NCBI GenBank assembly: GCA_005877815.1
Contig: VBOG01000158.1
Span: 1 to 58,892 of the forward strand
Length of the DNA: 58,892 nt
Reading direction: 5' to 3'
Source: Nitrospirota bacterium
GTDB taxonomy: Bacteria > Nitrospirota > Nitrospiria > Nitrospirales > NS-4
Shown here: positions 1-8,889 of the stretch, in pieces
Layout: each line of letters begins with the position of its first letter
Numbering within the stretch: position 1 is the first letter of the stretch
Translations under genes and position numbers: made by a program
Notes under the pieces: model-generated
Database searches by the model: none
Told to the model about the DNA's origin: nothing
The model's input: the letters and a program-made list of their open reading frames with translations, nothing else

Positions 1-94
1 CGCATTCAAAACTATCGAAGACGTGCGTTTTCCCCGTCATCTTGATTTCGAAGGACTTATCGTACTCATTCCCACAGACTTCACATTTTTGCAT
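1..94 (-). CDS. Small zinc-ribbon protein, 5' part only (runs off the window)
   Basis: Reading leftward from ATG at 94-92 the frame is open to the window edge (31 codons). It begins MQKCEVCGNEYDK and continues to HVFDSFEC. The CxxCGNxYDK start and the later FDSFEC block match a small conserved bacterial zinc-binding protein whose metal-ligand cysteines come in CxxC pairs. The biochemical role of that family is not known to me. A good ribosome-binding site, GAAAGGAG, lies at 101-108 on the minus strand, six bases before the start, so this is a real gene. The second CxxC pair and the C terminus lie outside the window. Confidence 0.72.
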   Translation of the reverse strand, partial: MQKCEVCGNEYDKSFEIKMTGKTHVFDSFEC

Positions 95-123
95 GTCGTT
101 CTCCTTTCGGGGGCCCAGCATTT

Positions 124-144
124 ATGTCCCCATGAAGAGGACAT
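124..144. other. Short hairpin in the intergenic gap 95-258
   Basis: ATGTCC (124-129) pairs with GGACAT (139-144) around a nine-base loop, and one more T-A pair closes the base. No T-run follows, so a terminator function is doubtful. I see nothing else of note in the gap between the zinc-ribbon gene and the end of the repeat protein. Confidence 0.25.
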
Positions 145-258
145 AGCGGTCACCCGTCGACAAGCGACAAATAGTGTCTTTCTACGTGCAAAATGTCAGA
201 GCCGCGAAGGGGCCTCTCGGAAATGGAGCCTGCCCCTAATTAGCAGTGAGATGCTTGT

Positions 259-2331
259 TTACCTGTGCTTGAAGGTCGCGGTCACGGTGGTATTGCTGGA
301 GAGCGTCACGGTACAGGTGCCGGTGCCGCTGCATCCACCGCCGCTCCACCCGAAGAATGTGGAGCTATTGCCGGCGGGGCTGGCCGTGAGCGTGACCGCC
401 GTCCCGCCATTGAAGCCTGCGGAGCAGATGTTGCCGCATGAGATGCCGGCGGGCGAACTTGTCACAGTGCCGTTCCCATTCCCGCTCTTTGTGACCGCCA
501 GCGTGAACTGGACCGCCTGCGTATTGAAAGTGGCCGTCACAGCGGTGTTGGCGTTCAGCGTCACGGTGCACGTGCCGGTGCCGCTGCAGCCACCCCCGCT
601 CCAACCGGCAAAGACGGACCCGCTGACAGGGGCGGCCGTGAGCGTGACCGTCGTGCCGCTCGCGTAGCTTGCCGAGCAGATGGCGCCGCATGAGATCTGG
701 GTGTCAGAGCTGGTGACCGTGCCGGTGCCCGTCCCGTTCTTTGTGACCGTCAGCGTGAACTGCAGGCTGCTACCGGCCGGACAACTCGTGAATTTGAAAG
801 AGGCAATGCGCGTGCTCCAATTAAAGGTGCCATCAGTCTTCAAGTACTGGTTGGTGTACCAGAATGTGCAATCGTCGGCGGGGTCAATCGCAAGACTCGT
901 GTAATCGCCCCAACGGCTGAGATTATTCGTTTGCGAGCCGGTCCCTTCCAAGATGCTGTTTTCCGACCCCAGGAGTCCCAACGGATCGCCGGGGGCGCGG
1001 CCGGTGTAGCGAATGCCCGGATGTATCACGCTGCTCGACACGCTGTATCCGAGGCCGATGTTTCCGACACTGTCCATCGCGGCGCTGCCCATCCAGCGAG
1101 ACGAGCTGTCCGGCGCATAGGTGCCCTGCTGATAGAGCGTCGGCGTGCCGTTGGGATCGCGGACTTCATACCACCGTACGCCTACGATCCCGGTTGACGC
1201 CGCCACGGAATGATTGACCACCATGGCCTCGTGGCCATCGGAGAAGCGACGGTAGGAGAGGCGGTACATCAATCGGTCGCCGAGCGAATCCAGCTTTTGC
1301 GTCGTCCCGGATTGCGGAATACAGGCGCCGCCATTGCAGGCCATGGTGAACGCGGCGACCGGAATCGTGGTCGGCCCGGTGAGCGTCGAGTTCGCCGGCG
1401 TTGCCCAGTCCGCATGAAACTTCCAAAGCTGCAGGCTATTCGTCCCGAACGCCACGAAGAAGTTCGGCGAGCCTGCGGGAGGAGCAAGCGTCCCGTCGAG
1501 GTCTGAAGGCAACAGCCCCCCGTAGGCGGAGCTGAGCTGAAAGCATTGCTGAGTGGCGGCCGTTCCTACAAGCATCGCACTACGGTCGTAGGCGCACACC
1601 TTGGCGCCGATGAACGAGTTGCCTTGGAACATATTGAACGAAGCGTAGTACCCGTCCGGCCACACGCCGATCTTTCCATAGTCGTTGAAGGTGGTGTACT
1701 GGAACGCATAGCGCGCGTAAGGGCCCGTGGCATCAGGCGTCGTCGAGACGGCCACGCATTGGTAATACGGAGGGCCGCCGGTCACAGAGAACTGCGACAT
1801 GACCCAGCGGTTCGCGGCCTTGTCATACTGAACAACGGGATCGCCGTCGTTGTTGGTCTCGCACGGTCCGCCGAAACCGCTCCACAGCGTGTTTCCATTG
1901 GTCGGGCCGTAGAGGACGGCGCCGGTCGTTTTGTCGAACACGGCGAAGGCGACGTTGACCCATTGCACATACTGATTCGTTCCTGCCGCCCCGTTGGCGT
2001 CGGATGGGGCGAACCGGGAAACGCCGAGGCCATCGAACCCCAGTCCGGGGGTGACCCCGATGCCCGTTCCTATGGATTGCTGAATGACCGGGTCGTTTTC
2101 GTGAGGCTTGACTTCGTTGGGATGGATCAGGCGCAGCGGAATGTCCACCTTCGGCTCGCCCACATGCTCCGAAACCTGTGGGATTTCGCGGAGCGGCCGT
2201 GAAATATCGTGCCGAACGGCTTGGTGGACTTCAGCTATCGCCTGGCCCGGAGGATCCTGGCCGTATGAGATGCCGACAAGAGGGCCTGAAAGGATGAGCG
2301 CGACTACTAGGAGAGCCCTGAGGTTCATCAT
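259..2331 (-). CDS. Secreted protein with two C-terminal InlB-type repeats
   Basis: This encodes about 690 residues. The N terminus (MMNLRALLVVALILSG, then a GISYGQ region) is a signal peptide, so the protein is exported. The body (about residues 80-515) has many Trp, Gly and Asn residues and phrases such as WVNVAFAVFDK and RWGDYTSLAIDP, as in beta-propeller-like exported proteins; I do not recognise a catalytic motif. The end holds two tandem repeats of about 80 residues, each with CG.IC, GW.GGGCSGTGTC and a closing TVTATF. This is the divergent InlB B-repeat type, with disulfide-ready cysteines. A TTG at 2340 is in frame upstream, but ATG at 2331 or 2328 fits the signal peptide better. Adhesion or surface display is an inference. 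Confidence 0.8.
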   Translation of the reverse strand: MMNLRALLVVALILSGPLVGISYGQDPPGQAIAEVHQAVRHDISRPLREIPQVSEHVGEPKVDIPLRLIHPNEVKPHENDPVIQQSIGTGIGVTPGLGFDGLGVSRFAPSDANGAAGTNQYVQWVNVAFAVFDKTTGAVLYGPTNGNTLWSGFGGPCETNNDGDPVVQYDKAANRWVMSQFSVTGGPPYYQCVAVSTTPDATGPYARYAFQYTTFNDYGKIGVWPDGYYASFNMFQGNSFIGAKVCAYDRSAMLVGTAATQQCFQLSSAYGGLLPSDLDGTLAPPAGSPNFFVAFGTNSLQLWKFHADWATPANSTLTGPTTIPVAAFTMACNGGACIPQSGTTQKLDSLGDRLMYRLSYRRFSDGHEAMVVNHSVAASTGIVGVRWYEVRDPNGTPTLYQQGTYAPDSSSRWMGSAAMDSVGNIGLGYSVSSSVIHPGIRYTGRAPGDPLGLLGSENSILEGTGSQTNNLSRWGDYTSLAIDPADDCTFWYTNQYLKTDGTFNWSTRIASFKFTSCPAGSSLQFTLTVTKNGTGTGTVTSSDTQISCGAICSASYASGTTVTLTAAPVSGSVFAGWSGGGCSGTGTCTVTLNANTAVTATFNTQAVQFTLAVTKSGNGNGTVTSSPAGISCGNICSAGFNGGTAVTLTASPAGNSSTFFGWSGGGCSGTGTCTVTLSSNTTVTATFKHR
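268..507 (-). repeat. InlB-type protein repeat, copy 2
   Basis: This segment encodes the last 80-residue repeat (from FTLAVTK to ATFK). It shares the CGxIC, GWSGGGCSGTGTCTVTL and VTATF blocks with the copy at 523-759 and is separated from it by five codons. The DNA is also similar, which fits a tandem duplication. Confidence 0.8.
523..759 (-). repeat. InlB-type protein repeat, copy 1
   Basis: This segment encodes the first, 79-residue repeat (from FTLTVTK to ATFN), with the same cysteine pattern as copy 2. In this family such repeats form small beta-rich domains at the end of surface or secreted proteins. Confidence 0.8.
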
Positions 2332-2351
2332 TTTTCCCAAGGAAGTGTAAC

Positions 2352-3302
2352 CTAGTAAGTATCATTTAGGCTCCTCCCTGTCAAACGATTTGGAAAATAA
2401 AGATATACCACCGGCTTTCCGCTGTCTTTCCAATACCCTGCGCACATCTGCGGAGAATTGTGGTAGATCGCCAGGCGGCCATTGGATGTGAGGACAAGGG
2501 CCCCGGCCTCACCGCCCGCGATGCGCTTCTTGAGTTTGTTTAACGTGTGACGCGCGGCGGTCATCGGGTTCGTGCCGCTCTCTAACTGGTCGACGATTTC
2601 CTTGGCGGCCGCGATGCGGATGATGCTCTCGCCTTGGCCCGTCATTGAAACGGCACCCGCGTCATTGTCCGCATACACGCCGCATCCGATCAACGGGCTG
2701 TCGCCGATGCGCCCCGGCAGCATATAGGAAATGCCGCCGGTCGACGCCCCGGCGGCGACATTGCCATCGCGATCCAGCGCGACGGCGCCGACGGTTTCCC
2801 GCTCTTCCATCTCCTCGTACAGCCCGACGGTTCTCTTCTGCGAACCCTTAGGAGGCGCCATACCTTTTCGTAAAGATGTGGGTACGCGTGGCTGGCGCTC
2901 GAGTTTGTAATGCTCGGCAAGGCGCGTGGCATGCTTGCCGAACAACAAGACATGCTCCGTCTTTTCCATCACCAGCCGCGCCGCACTGATGGGATGGCGG
3001 ATCCGCTCGATGCCGGCCACTGCCCCGGCTCGCAACGTCCGGCCCTCCGTGATCGAGGCGTCCATCCGGCGAACGCCGTCCAATTGGATGCGGGCACCCA
3101 GACCGGCGTTGAACAGGCCGGACTCCAGCACGCGGATCGTCGCTTCGACCGCATCCAGAGCGCGCCCCCCATAGCGCAACACGTCAAAGCCGATGGTCAG
3201 GGCCTCGACCAGACAGTCGCGCTGGACTGGCGTCATGGGTGTGGACCCCGCGCCCCCGTGCGCCAGGATCACGGGCCGCGACGAGGCACGCGGTGCTCTC
3301 AC
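2352..3302 (-). CDS. Isoaspartyl peptidase / L-asparaginase (Ntn-hydrolase)
   Basis: This family is made as a precursor that cuts itself before a threonine, which then acts as the N-terminal nucleophile to hydrolyse asparagine or isoaspartyl dipeptides. The start of the fold is PVILAHGGAG. The predicted cleavage site is in EERETVGAVALD, with the catalytic Thr about 170 residues from the chosen start. ASTGG and TGQGE follow, as in the family. The frame stays open to 3365, but I chose GTG at 3302 because it overlaps the TGA of the upstream gene in a GTGA junction and removes a non-conserved 21-residue lead. The length, about 316, is normal. The role is probably turnover of asparagine or damaged isoaspartyl residues; substrate preference cannot be read. 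Confidence 0.88.
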   Translation of the reverse strand: MRAPRASSRPVILAHGGAGSTPMTPVQRDCLVEALTIGFDVLRYGGRALDAVEATIRVLESGLFNAGLGARIQLDGVRRMDASITEGRTLRAGAVAGIERIRHPISAARLVMEKTEHVLLFGKHATRLAEHYKLERQPRVPTSLRKGMAPPKGSQKRTVGLYEEMEERETVGAVALDRDGNVAAGASTGGISYMLPGRIGDSPLIGCGVYADNDAGAVSMTGQGESIIRIAAAKEIVDQLESGTNPMTAARHTLNKLKKRIAGGEAGALVLTSNGRLAIYHNSPQMCAGYWKDSGKPVVYLYFPNRLTGRSLNDTY

Positions 3303-3796
3303 GAATGCTTTAATTCGGCGATGAGGCGGGCGCGATAGCGGACGATCAAATAGCGTTGCAGCCACATGCCGACGGCGATGATGGCGATCACGAACAGCAA
3401 GAGCGCGATGATGCGGCCGTCGCCCGCGCCGGAGGCATTGGCATAGACCTTCCCGTCGGTGCCTTTCACGATCTCCAGGTCCTTATCGTTCTTGTGCACC
3501 CGTCCGGACGTATCGGCGAGGTTGATCCACTCTTTGCACAGCCGGATGGGGTCCTTTTCACCACGCGGGGTATACCAGGCAAGGCGAAGGCAGATGTCTT
3601 TGACGGGATCGAAGAAGTCGCGTTCGGCGAACACCTTGTCGAGATCAACCCCGCTTCCCCAGAGGCCGACCAGGAAGAGCGCATTGCCGGTGAGGATGAA
3701 CACGATCGTGAGCCGCACCGAGAAGCGCCGAATCCTGGCCACGACTGTCGGATCGTTCGTGGTGTGCTCGGCCATTGGCATGGCGGTACTGTCCAT
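3299..3796 (-). CDS. Hypothetical two-helix membrane protein
   Basis: This encodes 165 residues. A hydrophobic segment lies at about 28-48 (LTIVFILTGNALFLVGLWG) and another at about 128-147 (IIALLLFVIAIIAVGMWL). Between them is a soluble loop of about 80 residues with two cysteines (DICLRL and IRLCKEW), which probably faces the periplasm. The C terminus is basic. It is coupled by GTGA to the asparaginase-type gene and lies 12 bases after argB. Internal ATG codons at residues 6 and 8 could be the true start. I do not recognise the family. Confidence 0.7.
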   Translation of the reverse strand: MDSTAMPMAEHTTNDPTVVARIRRFSVRLTIVFILTGNALFLVGLWGSGVDLDKVFAERDFFDPVKDICLRLAWYTPRGEKDPIRLCKEWINLADTSGRVHKNDKDLEIVKGTDGKVYANASGAGDGRIIALLLFVIAIIAVGMWLQRYLIVRYRARLIAELKHS

Positions 3797-3808
3797 GAGG
3801 GAAGCTGA

Positions 3809-4705
3809 TCAGGCGACGATTTCGGTGCCGATCCCTTTGTCCGTGAAAATCTCCAGCAAAATGGCGTGCGGCGTCCGGCCGTCAATCACGTGCGCCTTCT
3901 TCGCGCCGCCTTCGAGCGCCGTCAGGCAGGCCTGGACTTTCGGGAGCATGCCTTCGCTGATTGTGCCTTTCCTTACCATGCGGGCGACGTCCTTTCGGGC
4001 GAGCGTCGACACGTGCTTGCTGTCCTCGTCTCGGATGCCGCGCACATCGGTCAGCACGACCAGCTTCTCGGCGCCCAGCGCGCCGGCGATGGCGCCCGCG
4101 ACGAGATCGGCGTTGATGTTGTAAGTCTGCCCGTCCTTTCCCATGCCGAGCGGCGCGATCACCGGAATGACCTGGCTCCCCTGCAACGTGTACAGCAGCG
4201 ATGGATTTATGCTCAGCACGTCGCCGACCAGGCCGTAATCTTCATGATCGGCCAGGCTCCCGAGGTCCGTGCCGAGCTTCTTCGTCCAGTCCGCCTTCGT
4301 GAAGGGCTTGGCTTGAATGAGCCCGCCGTCCTTGCCGCTAAGGCCGACGGCCTTCGTCCCATGGCGCGTGATGAGCGCCGCGATCTCCTTGTTGATCGTC
4401 CCGCCCAGCACCATTTCCACGATTTCCATCGTGGCCGCGTCGGTGACCCGCACGCCCTGCCGGAACTTCGGCTCGATCGCGAGACGCTTCAGCATCTGAT
4501 CGATCTGGGGCCCGCCGCCGTGCACGATGACCGGGTTCAGGCCGACATACTTCAGCAACACGACGTCCGTGGCAAAGCCTTCCTTGAGCACCGGATCGGT
4601 CATCGCCTTCCCACCGTACTTGATCACGATGGTTTTGCCGGCGAAGGCCTTGATGTACGGCAGGGCTTCCACGAGCACATGGGCTTTCTTGATCAGTTCG
4701 TCCAT
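3809..4705 (-). CDS. argB: Acetylglutamate kinase
   Basis: This enzyme phosphorylates N-acetylglutamate with ATP, the second step of arginine synthesis in the cytoplasm. The amino-acid-kinase fold is clear: VIKYGGKAM at about 27-35, VHGGGPQID at 61-69 and the substrate region VRVTDAATMEIVEMVLGG at 85-102. The length of 298 is typical. The start carries an extra helix (MDELIKKAHVLVEALPYIKAF). That helix is the mark of the hexameric, arginine-inhibited type, so feedback inhibition by arginine is likely (inference). The gene lies 14 bases after hslU and is probably co-transcribed with it. No other arginine gene is in the window. Confidence 0.97.
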   Translation of the reverse strand: MDELIKKAHVLVEALPYIKAFAGKTIVIKYGGKAMTDPVLKEGFATDVVLLKYVGLNPVIVHGGGPQIDQMLKRLAIEPKFRQGVRVTDAATMEIVEMVLGGTINKEIAALITRHGTKAVGLSGKDGGLIQAKPFTKADWTKKLGTDLGSLADHEDYGLVGDVLSINPSLLYTLQGSQVIPVIAPLGMGKDGQTYNINADLVAGAIAGALGAEKLVVLTDVRGIRDEDSKHVSTLARKDVARMVRKGTISEGMLPKVQACLTALEGGAKKAHVIDGRTPHAILLEIFTDKGIGTEIVA

Positions 4706-4719
4706 GCGGATCTCCTGAT

Positions 4720-6102
4720 TTACAAGATGTACCGGCTCAGGTCTTCGTCCATGACGATGGCCTTCAGCCGGTCCTTCACGTACTGCGCGTCAATCGTCAG
4801 CTTTTTCTCGGCGAGCGTCGGGGCATCGAAGGAAATCTCTTCGAGCAGGCGTTCCATGATCGTGAAGAGGCGCCGCGCGCCGATATTCTCCGACCGCTCG
4901 TTGACCAGCACCGCCGTGGCGGCGATCTCCTCCAATCCTTCCCGCGTGAAATCGAGCGACACGCCTTCGGTCTCCAGGAGCGCCGTGTACTGCGTGATCA
5001 AGGCGTTCTGCGGCTCCGTGAGGATGCGCAAAAAATCGTCCTTCGTCAATGGGCTCAGCTCGACGCGGATCGGAAACCGTCCCTGCAACTCCGGAATCAG
5101 GTCCGAGGGCTTGGCGACATGGAACGCGCCGGCCGCGATGAAGAGAATATGGTCGGTCTTGACCGGACCGTACTTGGTCGTGACGGTCGAGCCTTCCACG
5201 ATCGGAAGCAGATCGCGCTGCACGCCCTCGCGCGACACGTCAGGTCCCATGCTGCGCTCGCGCCCCGCGATCTTGTCGATCTCGTCCAGGAACACGATCC
5301 CATGCTGCTCGGTCTTGCTCACCGCTTCCTTGACGACGGCTTCCATGTCGATCAGCTTCTGCGCCTCTTCCTGCGTCAACAACTCCAGCGCTTCCGGCAC
5401 CTTGACCATGCGCCGCTTCTTTTTTGCGGGGAACATGCCGCCGAGCATTTCCTGAAGCTGGTCCTGGATCTGTTCCATCCCTCCCATGTTGGAAATGACG
5501 CCGATGGGAATCCCGGACTTGTCCTTGACCTCAAGTTCGACCGAGCGACTGTCCAGCTTGCCCTCGCGAAGCTGCAGGCGAAGCTTCGAGCGGGTCGTCT
5601 CGTAGCTGTCTCCTGTGGATTCACGCCCGGCTTCGTCGAATGTGCTCGGCTTCACGGTCGGCGGCGGCAACAGGAGGTCGAGCAGCCGGTCCTCGGCCTG
5701 CGCTTCGGCCTTCCGCTGGATCCCTTCCGCATGTTCCGCCTTGACCATCGTGATGGCCTGCTCCGTCAGGTCGCGGATCATCGATTCGCAGTCCCGCCCG
5801 ACATAGCCGACCTCGGTGAATTTCGACGCCTCCACCTTGATGAACGGCGCCTGGGACAGTTTCGCGAGCCGGCGCGAAATCTCGGTCTTCCCCACTCCGG
5901 TCGGGCCGATCATGATGATGTTCTTGGGGATGACTTCATCGCGCAAATGCGACGGCAGCCGCTGGCGTCGCCACCGCGTGCGGAGCGCAATCGCCACCAT
6001 CCGTTTGGCATCGCGCTGTCCGATGACGTACCGGTCCAGCTCCTCGACGATCTGGCGCGGCGTCAAACTTTCCAGCCCTTGCGCCTGTTTGTTCTCGCTC
6101 AT
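4720..6102 (-). CDS. hslU: ATP-dependent protease ATPase subunit HslU
   Basis: HslU is the AAA+ unfoldase that feeds proteins to the HslV peptidase in the cytoplasm. Its 460 residues show the N-terminal [17 protein letters not shown] signature, Walker A GPTGVGKT at 66-73 and Walker B IVFLDEID near 268-276. An I-domain insertion lies between them, with the basic KKKRR patch. The C-terminal AAA lid ends in RYIL, like the tail that docks HslV. The start ATG overlaps the hslV stop as ATGA, so the two subunits are translationally coupled. Confidence 0.98.
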   Translation of the reverse strand: MSENKQAQGLESLTPRQIVEELDRYVIGQRDAKRMVAIALRTRWRRQRLPSHLRDEVIPKNIIMIGPTGVGKTEISRRLAKLSQAPFIKVEASKFTEVGYVGRDCESMIRDLTEQAITMVKAEHAEGIQRKAEAQAEDRLLDLLLPPPTVKPSTFDEAGRESTGDSYETTRSKLRLQLREGKLDSRSVELEVKDKSGIPIGVISNMGGMEQIQDQLQEMLGGMFPAKKKRRMVKVPEALELLTQEEAQKLIDMEAVVKEAVSKTEQHGIVFLDEIDKIAGRERSMGPDVSREGVQRDLLPIVEGSTVTTKYGPVKTDHILFIAAGAFHVAKPSDLIPELQGRFPIRVELSPLTKDDFLRILTEPQNALITQYTALLETEGVSLDFTREGLEEIAATAVLVNERSENIGARRLFTIMERLLEEISFDAPTLAEKKLTIDAQYVKDRLKAIVMDEDLSRYIL

Positions 6103-6662
6103 GATTTACCTTGAGCCGGAGGCTTTAACTCCTCGATCGTCATGTCCGTATTGGTATAGATATCAATGCCGCCGGCAATCCGCACCGATTCCTCGACAAT
6201 AATCCTGGCATTCAGATTGGAGTGGCTCAGCAGCGCCCTCGCGGCGGCCAAGGCATACGGCCCGCCGGACCCGATCGCCAGGATGCCGTCTTCCGGCTCG
6301 ATGACGTCGCCGGTCCCCGAGACGATCAAGGAATGCGAACTGTCGGCGATGGCCAGCAGCGCCTCGAGCTTTCGCAGCATGCGGTCCGTCCGCCAGTCCT
6401 TCGCGAGCTCCACAGCGGCCCTCATCAGGTTCCCCCGATATTCCTGGAGCTTCGCATCGAATCGCTCGAACAAGGTAAATGCGTCCGCGGTCGCGCCCGC
6501 AAATCCCGCCAGCACAGTCTCATTATACATACGACGAAGCTTCTTTGCGTTGTGCTTCATCACCGTCGTGCCGAGCGTCACCTGTCCGTCGCACGCCATC
6601 GCGACGTGCGAATCGCGTCGCACGCATAACACGGTGGTGGAACGGATGATGGGCTGCGTCAC
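6099..6662 (-). CDS. hslV: ATP-dependent protease peptidase subunit HslV
   Basis: HslV is the proteasome-like threonine peptidase of the HslUV complex. The protein has 187 residues. The [20 protein letters not shown] block places the nucleophile at Thr9 after an eight-residue propeptide that must be removed. [14 protein letters not shown] near 145-160 is also typical. The start is GTG at 6662 and overlaps the xerC stop (GTGA), while the stop overlaps the hslU ATG. xerC, hslV and hslU therefore form a coupled chain, the order also known in Firmicutes. Confidence 0.97.
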   Translation of the reverse strand: MTQPIIRSTTVLCVRRDSHVAMACDGQVTLGTTVMKHNAKKLRRMYNETVLAGFAGATADAFTLFERFDAKLQEYRGNLMRAAVELAKDWRTDRMLRKLEALLAIADSSHSLIVSGTGDVIEPEDGILAIGSGGPYALAAARALLSHSNLNARIIVEESVRIAGGIDIYTNTDMTIEELKPPAQGKS

Positions 6663-7573
6663 GGCTTGCCGGAGGCCTCGGGCACGTCATGCGCGCGCGG
6701 ATGGGCCTGGTCGTAGCTTTCCATGAGCCGATCCAACGCCACATGCGTGTACCGCTGGGTGGTGGAAAGCGACGCGTGTCCGAGCAGCTCCTGGATGGCG
6801 CGTAGGTCGACCCCTCCATCCAAAAGATGTGTGGCAAAGGAATGCCGCAGCGCGTGCGGGCTGATCGCCGGGAAGTTCGGCAGCGCCCTGGAATACGTGG
6901 AGACGAATCGTTCGACGCTCCGCGTGGTCAGTCTGCCGCCCCGGTTGTTCCGGAATAACGGCCTCTGGCCGCCGACGGTGCCGGCCTGAAGGGATGCCAG
7001 ATAGGCTCGGATCGCCCCCACCGCATGGCGGCCGAGCGGAACGATTCGTTCCTTGCGCCCTTTGCCCAACACGGTCGCCGTGCCTCCGTCGAGATCCACA
7101 TCCTTTATATTGAGGGCCACGAGCTCCGCGACGCGCGCCCCGCTGGAATACAGCGTTTCTAAAATGGCCTGATCGCGCAGCGACCGGGGCTTCCGAGCGC
7201 CGTTGTCTTCCATCAAGCGCTTGGCATCATCGGCCGTCAGGACCTTCGGCAATTTTTTGTCCATCTTGGGGGTGAGCACACCGGCCGCCGGACTCCGCAC
7301 GATCGCGCCGTCGCGGGCCAGAAATTTGAACAGGCTCCGGACGGCGGCAAGCTTCCGCCCCCTGGTGGCCTTGCCGTCTCCTTTGGAGGTCCGGAAGGCG
7401 AGGAAGCCACGCACGGCCGTCTGATCCACCGCGTGGATCGTCGGAACTGCACCGCCGCCTTTGAGAAATTCCAGGAACTGGCGCAGGTCCTGCGCGTAAT
7501 TGCGGAGCGTGTGGGGAGAGGCGCCCCGCTCGACGTCAAGATGTGTTAGGAAAGCCCGGATCGCTGCATCCAC
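6659..7573 (-). CDS. xerC: Tyrosine recombinase XerC
   Basis: This site-specific recombinase resolves chromosome dimers at dif during division. The N-terminal SAM-like core-binding domain covers about residues 1-95. The catalytic domain shows Arg147 ([10 protein letters not shown]), Lys171 (LGKGRKER), His240 and Arg243 ([12 protein letters not shown]), His266 ([11 protein letters not shown]) and Tyr275 (RYTHV), so the active site is complete. The length of 304 is standard. The GTG start at 7573 lies 28 bases inside the trmFO 3' end. Its place among housekeeping genes, with no integrase or phage partner, supports XerC rather than an integron or phage integrase. XerD is not in the window and no dif site was seen. 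Confidence 0.94.
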   Translation of the reverse strand: MDAAIRAFLTHLDVERGASPHTLRNYAQDLRQFLEFLKGGGAVPTIHAVDQTAVRGFLAFRTSKGDGKATRGRKLAAVRSLFKFLARDGAIVRSPAAGVLTPKMDKKLPKVLTADDAKRLMEDNGARKPRSLRDQAILETLYSSGARVAELVALNIKDVDLDGGTATVLGKGRKERIVPLGRHAVGAIRAYLASLQAGTVGGQRPLFRNNRGGRLTTRSVERFVSTYSRALPNFPAISPHALRHSFATHLLDGGVDLRAIQELLGHASLSTTQRYTHVALDRLMESYDQAHPRAHDVPEASGKP

Positions 7574-8862
7574 GTCCCAAAATCCTCCAGGGCGCGCTGA
7601 CCGATCCGGCGTTGCCGCTCCTGTTTGTCGCGCACGCGGGCCGGCAACGGAGGAAACAATCCGTAGTTGGTGTTGATCGGTTGGAAATGTCGGGGATCGC
7701 TGGTGGTGATGTATTTCAACAGCGCGCCGTGGGCTGACGTCTCCGGGGGCGCCACGAGCGCCTGGCCCTGCACGCGGCGAGCGGCATTGATGCCGGCCAG
7801 TCCTCCCGACGCCGCGGCCTCGGTATAGCCTTCCACGCCGACGAGCTGGCCCGCCAGGAACGTATGCTCGGCGGTCTTGAGCTGCAAGGTCTCTCGCATG
7901 AGGACGGGAGAATTGATAAAGGTGTTGCGATGCACGCTGCCGTAGCGGAGGAACTCGGCGTTGGCGAGACCGGGGATCGTGCGGAAGACGCGCTTCTGGG
8001 CCCCGTAGGTCAGCTTGGTCTGAAAACCCACCATGTTGTAGCAGGTGCCGTGCCGGTTCTCCATGCGAAGCTGGACGACCGCATAGGGGCGCGTCTGCGT
8101 CCTCGGGTCAATGAGGCCCACGGGCTTCAGCGGCCCGAACATCATGGTGTCGCGGCCTCGCTCCGCCATGACTTCCACGGGGAGACAGCCCTCGAAGTAC
8201 GGCACCTTCTCGAATTCCTTGGGCACCACCTTCTCGGCGCTCAACAACGCTTGGTAGAACGCGTCGTATTCGGCCTCGGTCATCGGACAGTTCAGATAGT
8301 CGCCCTCGCCCGCATCATAGCGGGAGGCTTTGAATACGATGCTCATATCAACGCTGTCGGTATCAATAATGGGGGCGATCGCGTCGAAGAAGTACAGGTG
8401 CTGGGCATGGGTGAGCTGTTTGAGATGCTCGGCCAGACCGTCGGAGGTCAATGGACCGGTCGCCACGATCGTGACGGCGTCCGGAGGGATGGCCGTCACC
8501 TGCTCATGAAGAATCCTCACGTTGGGATGGCCTTCGAGGGCGTGCGTGATCTTCTGCGCAAAGATATCCCTGTCCACCGCCAAAGCCGCGCCGGCCGGGA
8601 CGCGCGCTTCGTCCGCCACCTTGATGATCAGCGAACCGAGCCGCCGCATTTCCTCTTTCAAGATGCCGGGAGCGCTGAGAATCTCGTTGGAGCCGAGGGA
8701 ATTGGAGCAGACGAGTTCGGCCATGAAGCCGGTCTTATGCGCGGCCGTCGGTTCCTTCGGGCGCATCTCATAGAGCGTGACCTTGGCACCTCGGTTGGCG
8801 GCCTGCCAGGCGGCCTCGGAACCGGCTAAGCCGCCGCCGATGATCACTACGTCGTCGCGCAT
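7546..8862 (-). CDS. trmFO: Methylenetetrahydrofolate-tRNA (uracil-5)-methyltransferase TrmFO
   Basis: TrmFO uses FAD and methylene-tetrahydrofolate to make ribothymidine at position 54 of the tRNA T loop. The FAD-binding motif VVIIGGGLAGSEAAW is at 5-19. EMRPKEPTAAHKTGFMAELVCSNS follows, a strong family signature, and the GVEGYTEAAASGGLAGINAAR block lies near the C terminus. The length of 438 matches the family. It lies 27 bases after topA and overlaps xerC, an order seen in several phyla. Confidence 0.97.
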   Translation of the reverse strand: MRDDVVIIGGGLAGSEAAWQAANRGAKVTLYEMRPKEPTAAHKTGFMAELVCSNSLGSNEILSAPGILKEEMRRLGSLIIKVADEARVPAGAALAVDRDIFAQKITHALEGHPNVRILHEQVTAIPPDAVTIVATGPLTSDGLAEHLKQLTHAQHLYFFDAIAPIIDTDSVDMSIVFKASRYDAGEGDYLNCPMTEAEYDAFYQALLSAEKVVPKEFEKVPYFEGCLPVEVMAERGRDTMMFGPLKPVGLIDPRTQTRPYAVVQLRMENRHGTCYNMVGFQTKLTYGAQKRVFRTIPGLANAEFLRYGSVHRNTFINSPVLMRETLQLKTAEHTFLAGQLVGVEGYTEAAASGGLAGINAARRVQGQALVAPPETSAHGALLKYITTSDPRHFQPINTNYGLFPPLPARVRDKQERQRRIGQRALEDFGTWMQRSGLS

Positions 8863-8889
8863 GCTGGAAATTGTAACACAGTTCCGCGG

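Noticed and set aside
3303-3365. A 21-residue N-terminal extension of the isoaspartyl peptidase
   Set aside because: It is basic, lies wholly inside the upstream gene and is not part of the fold; the GTGA junction gives a natural start.
6659-7573. xerC as a mobile-element integrase
   Set aside because: No att repeats, tRNA end or phage genes are nearby; the topA-trmFO-xerC-hslVU order is a housekeeping arrangement.
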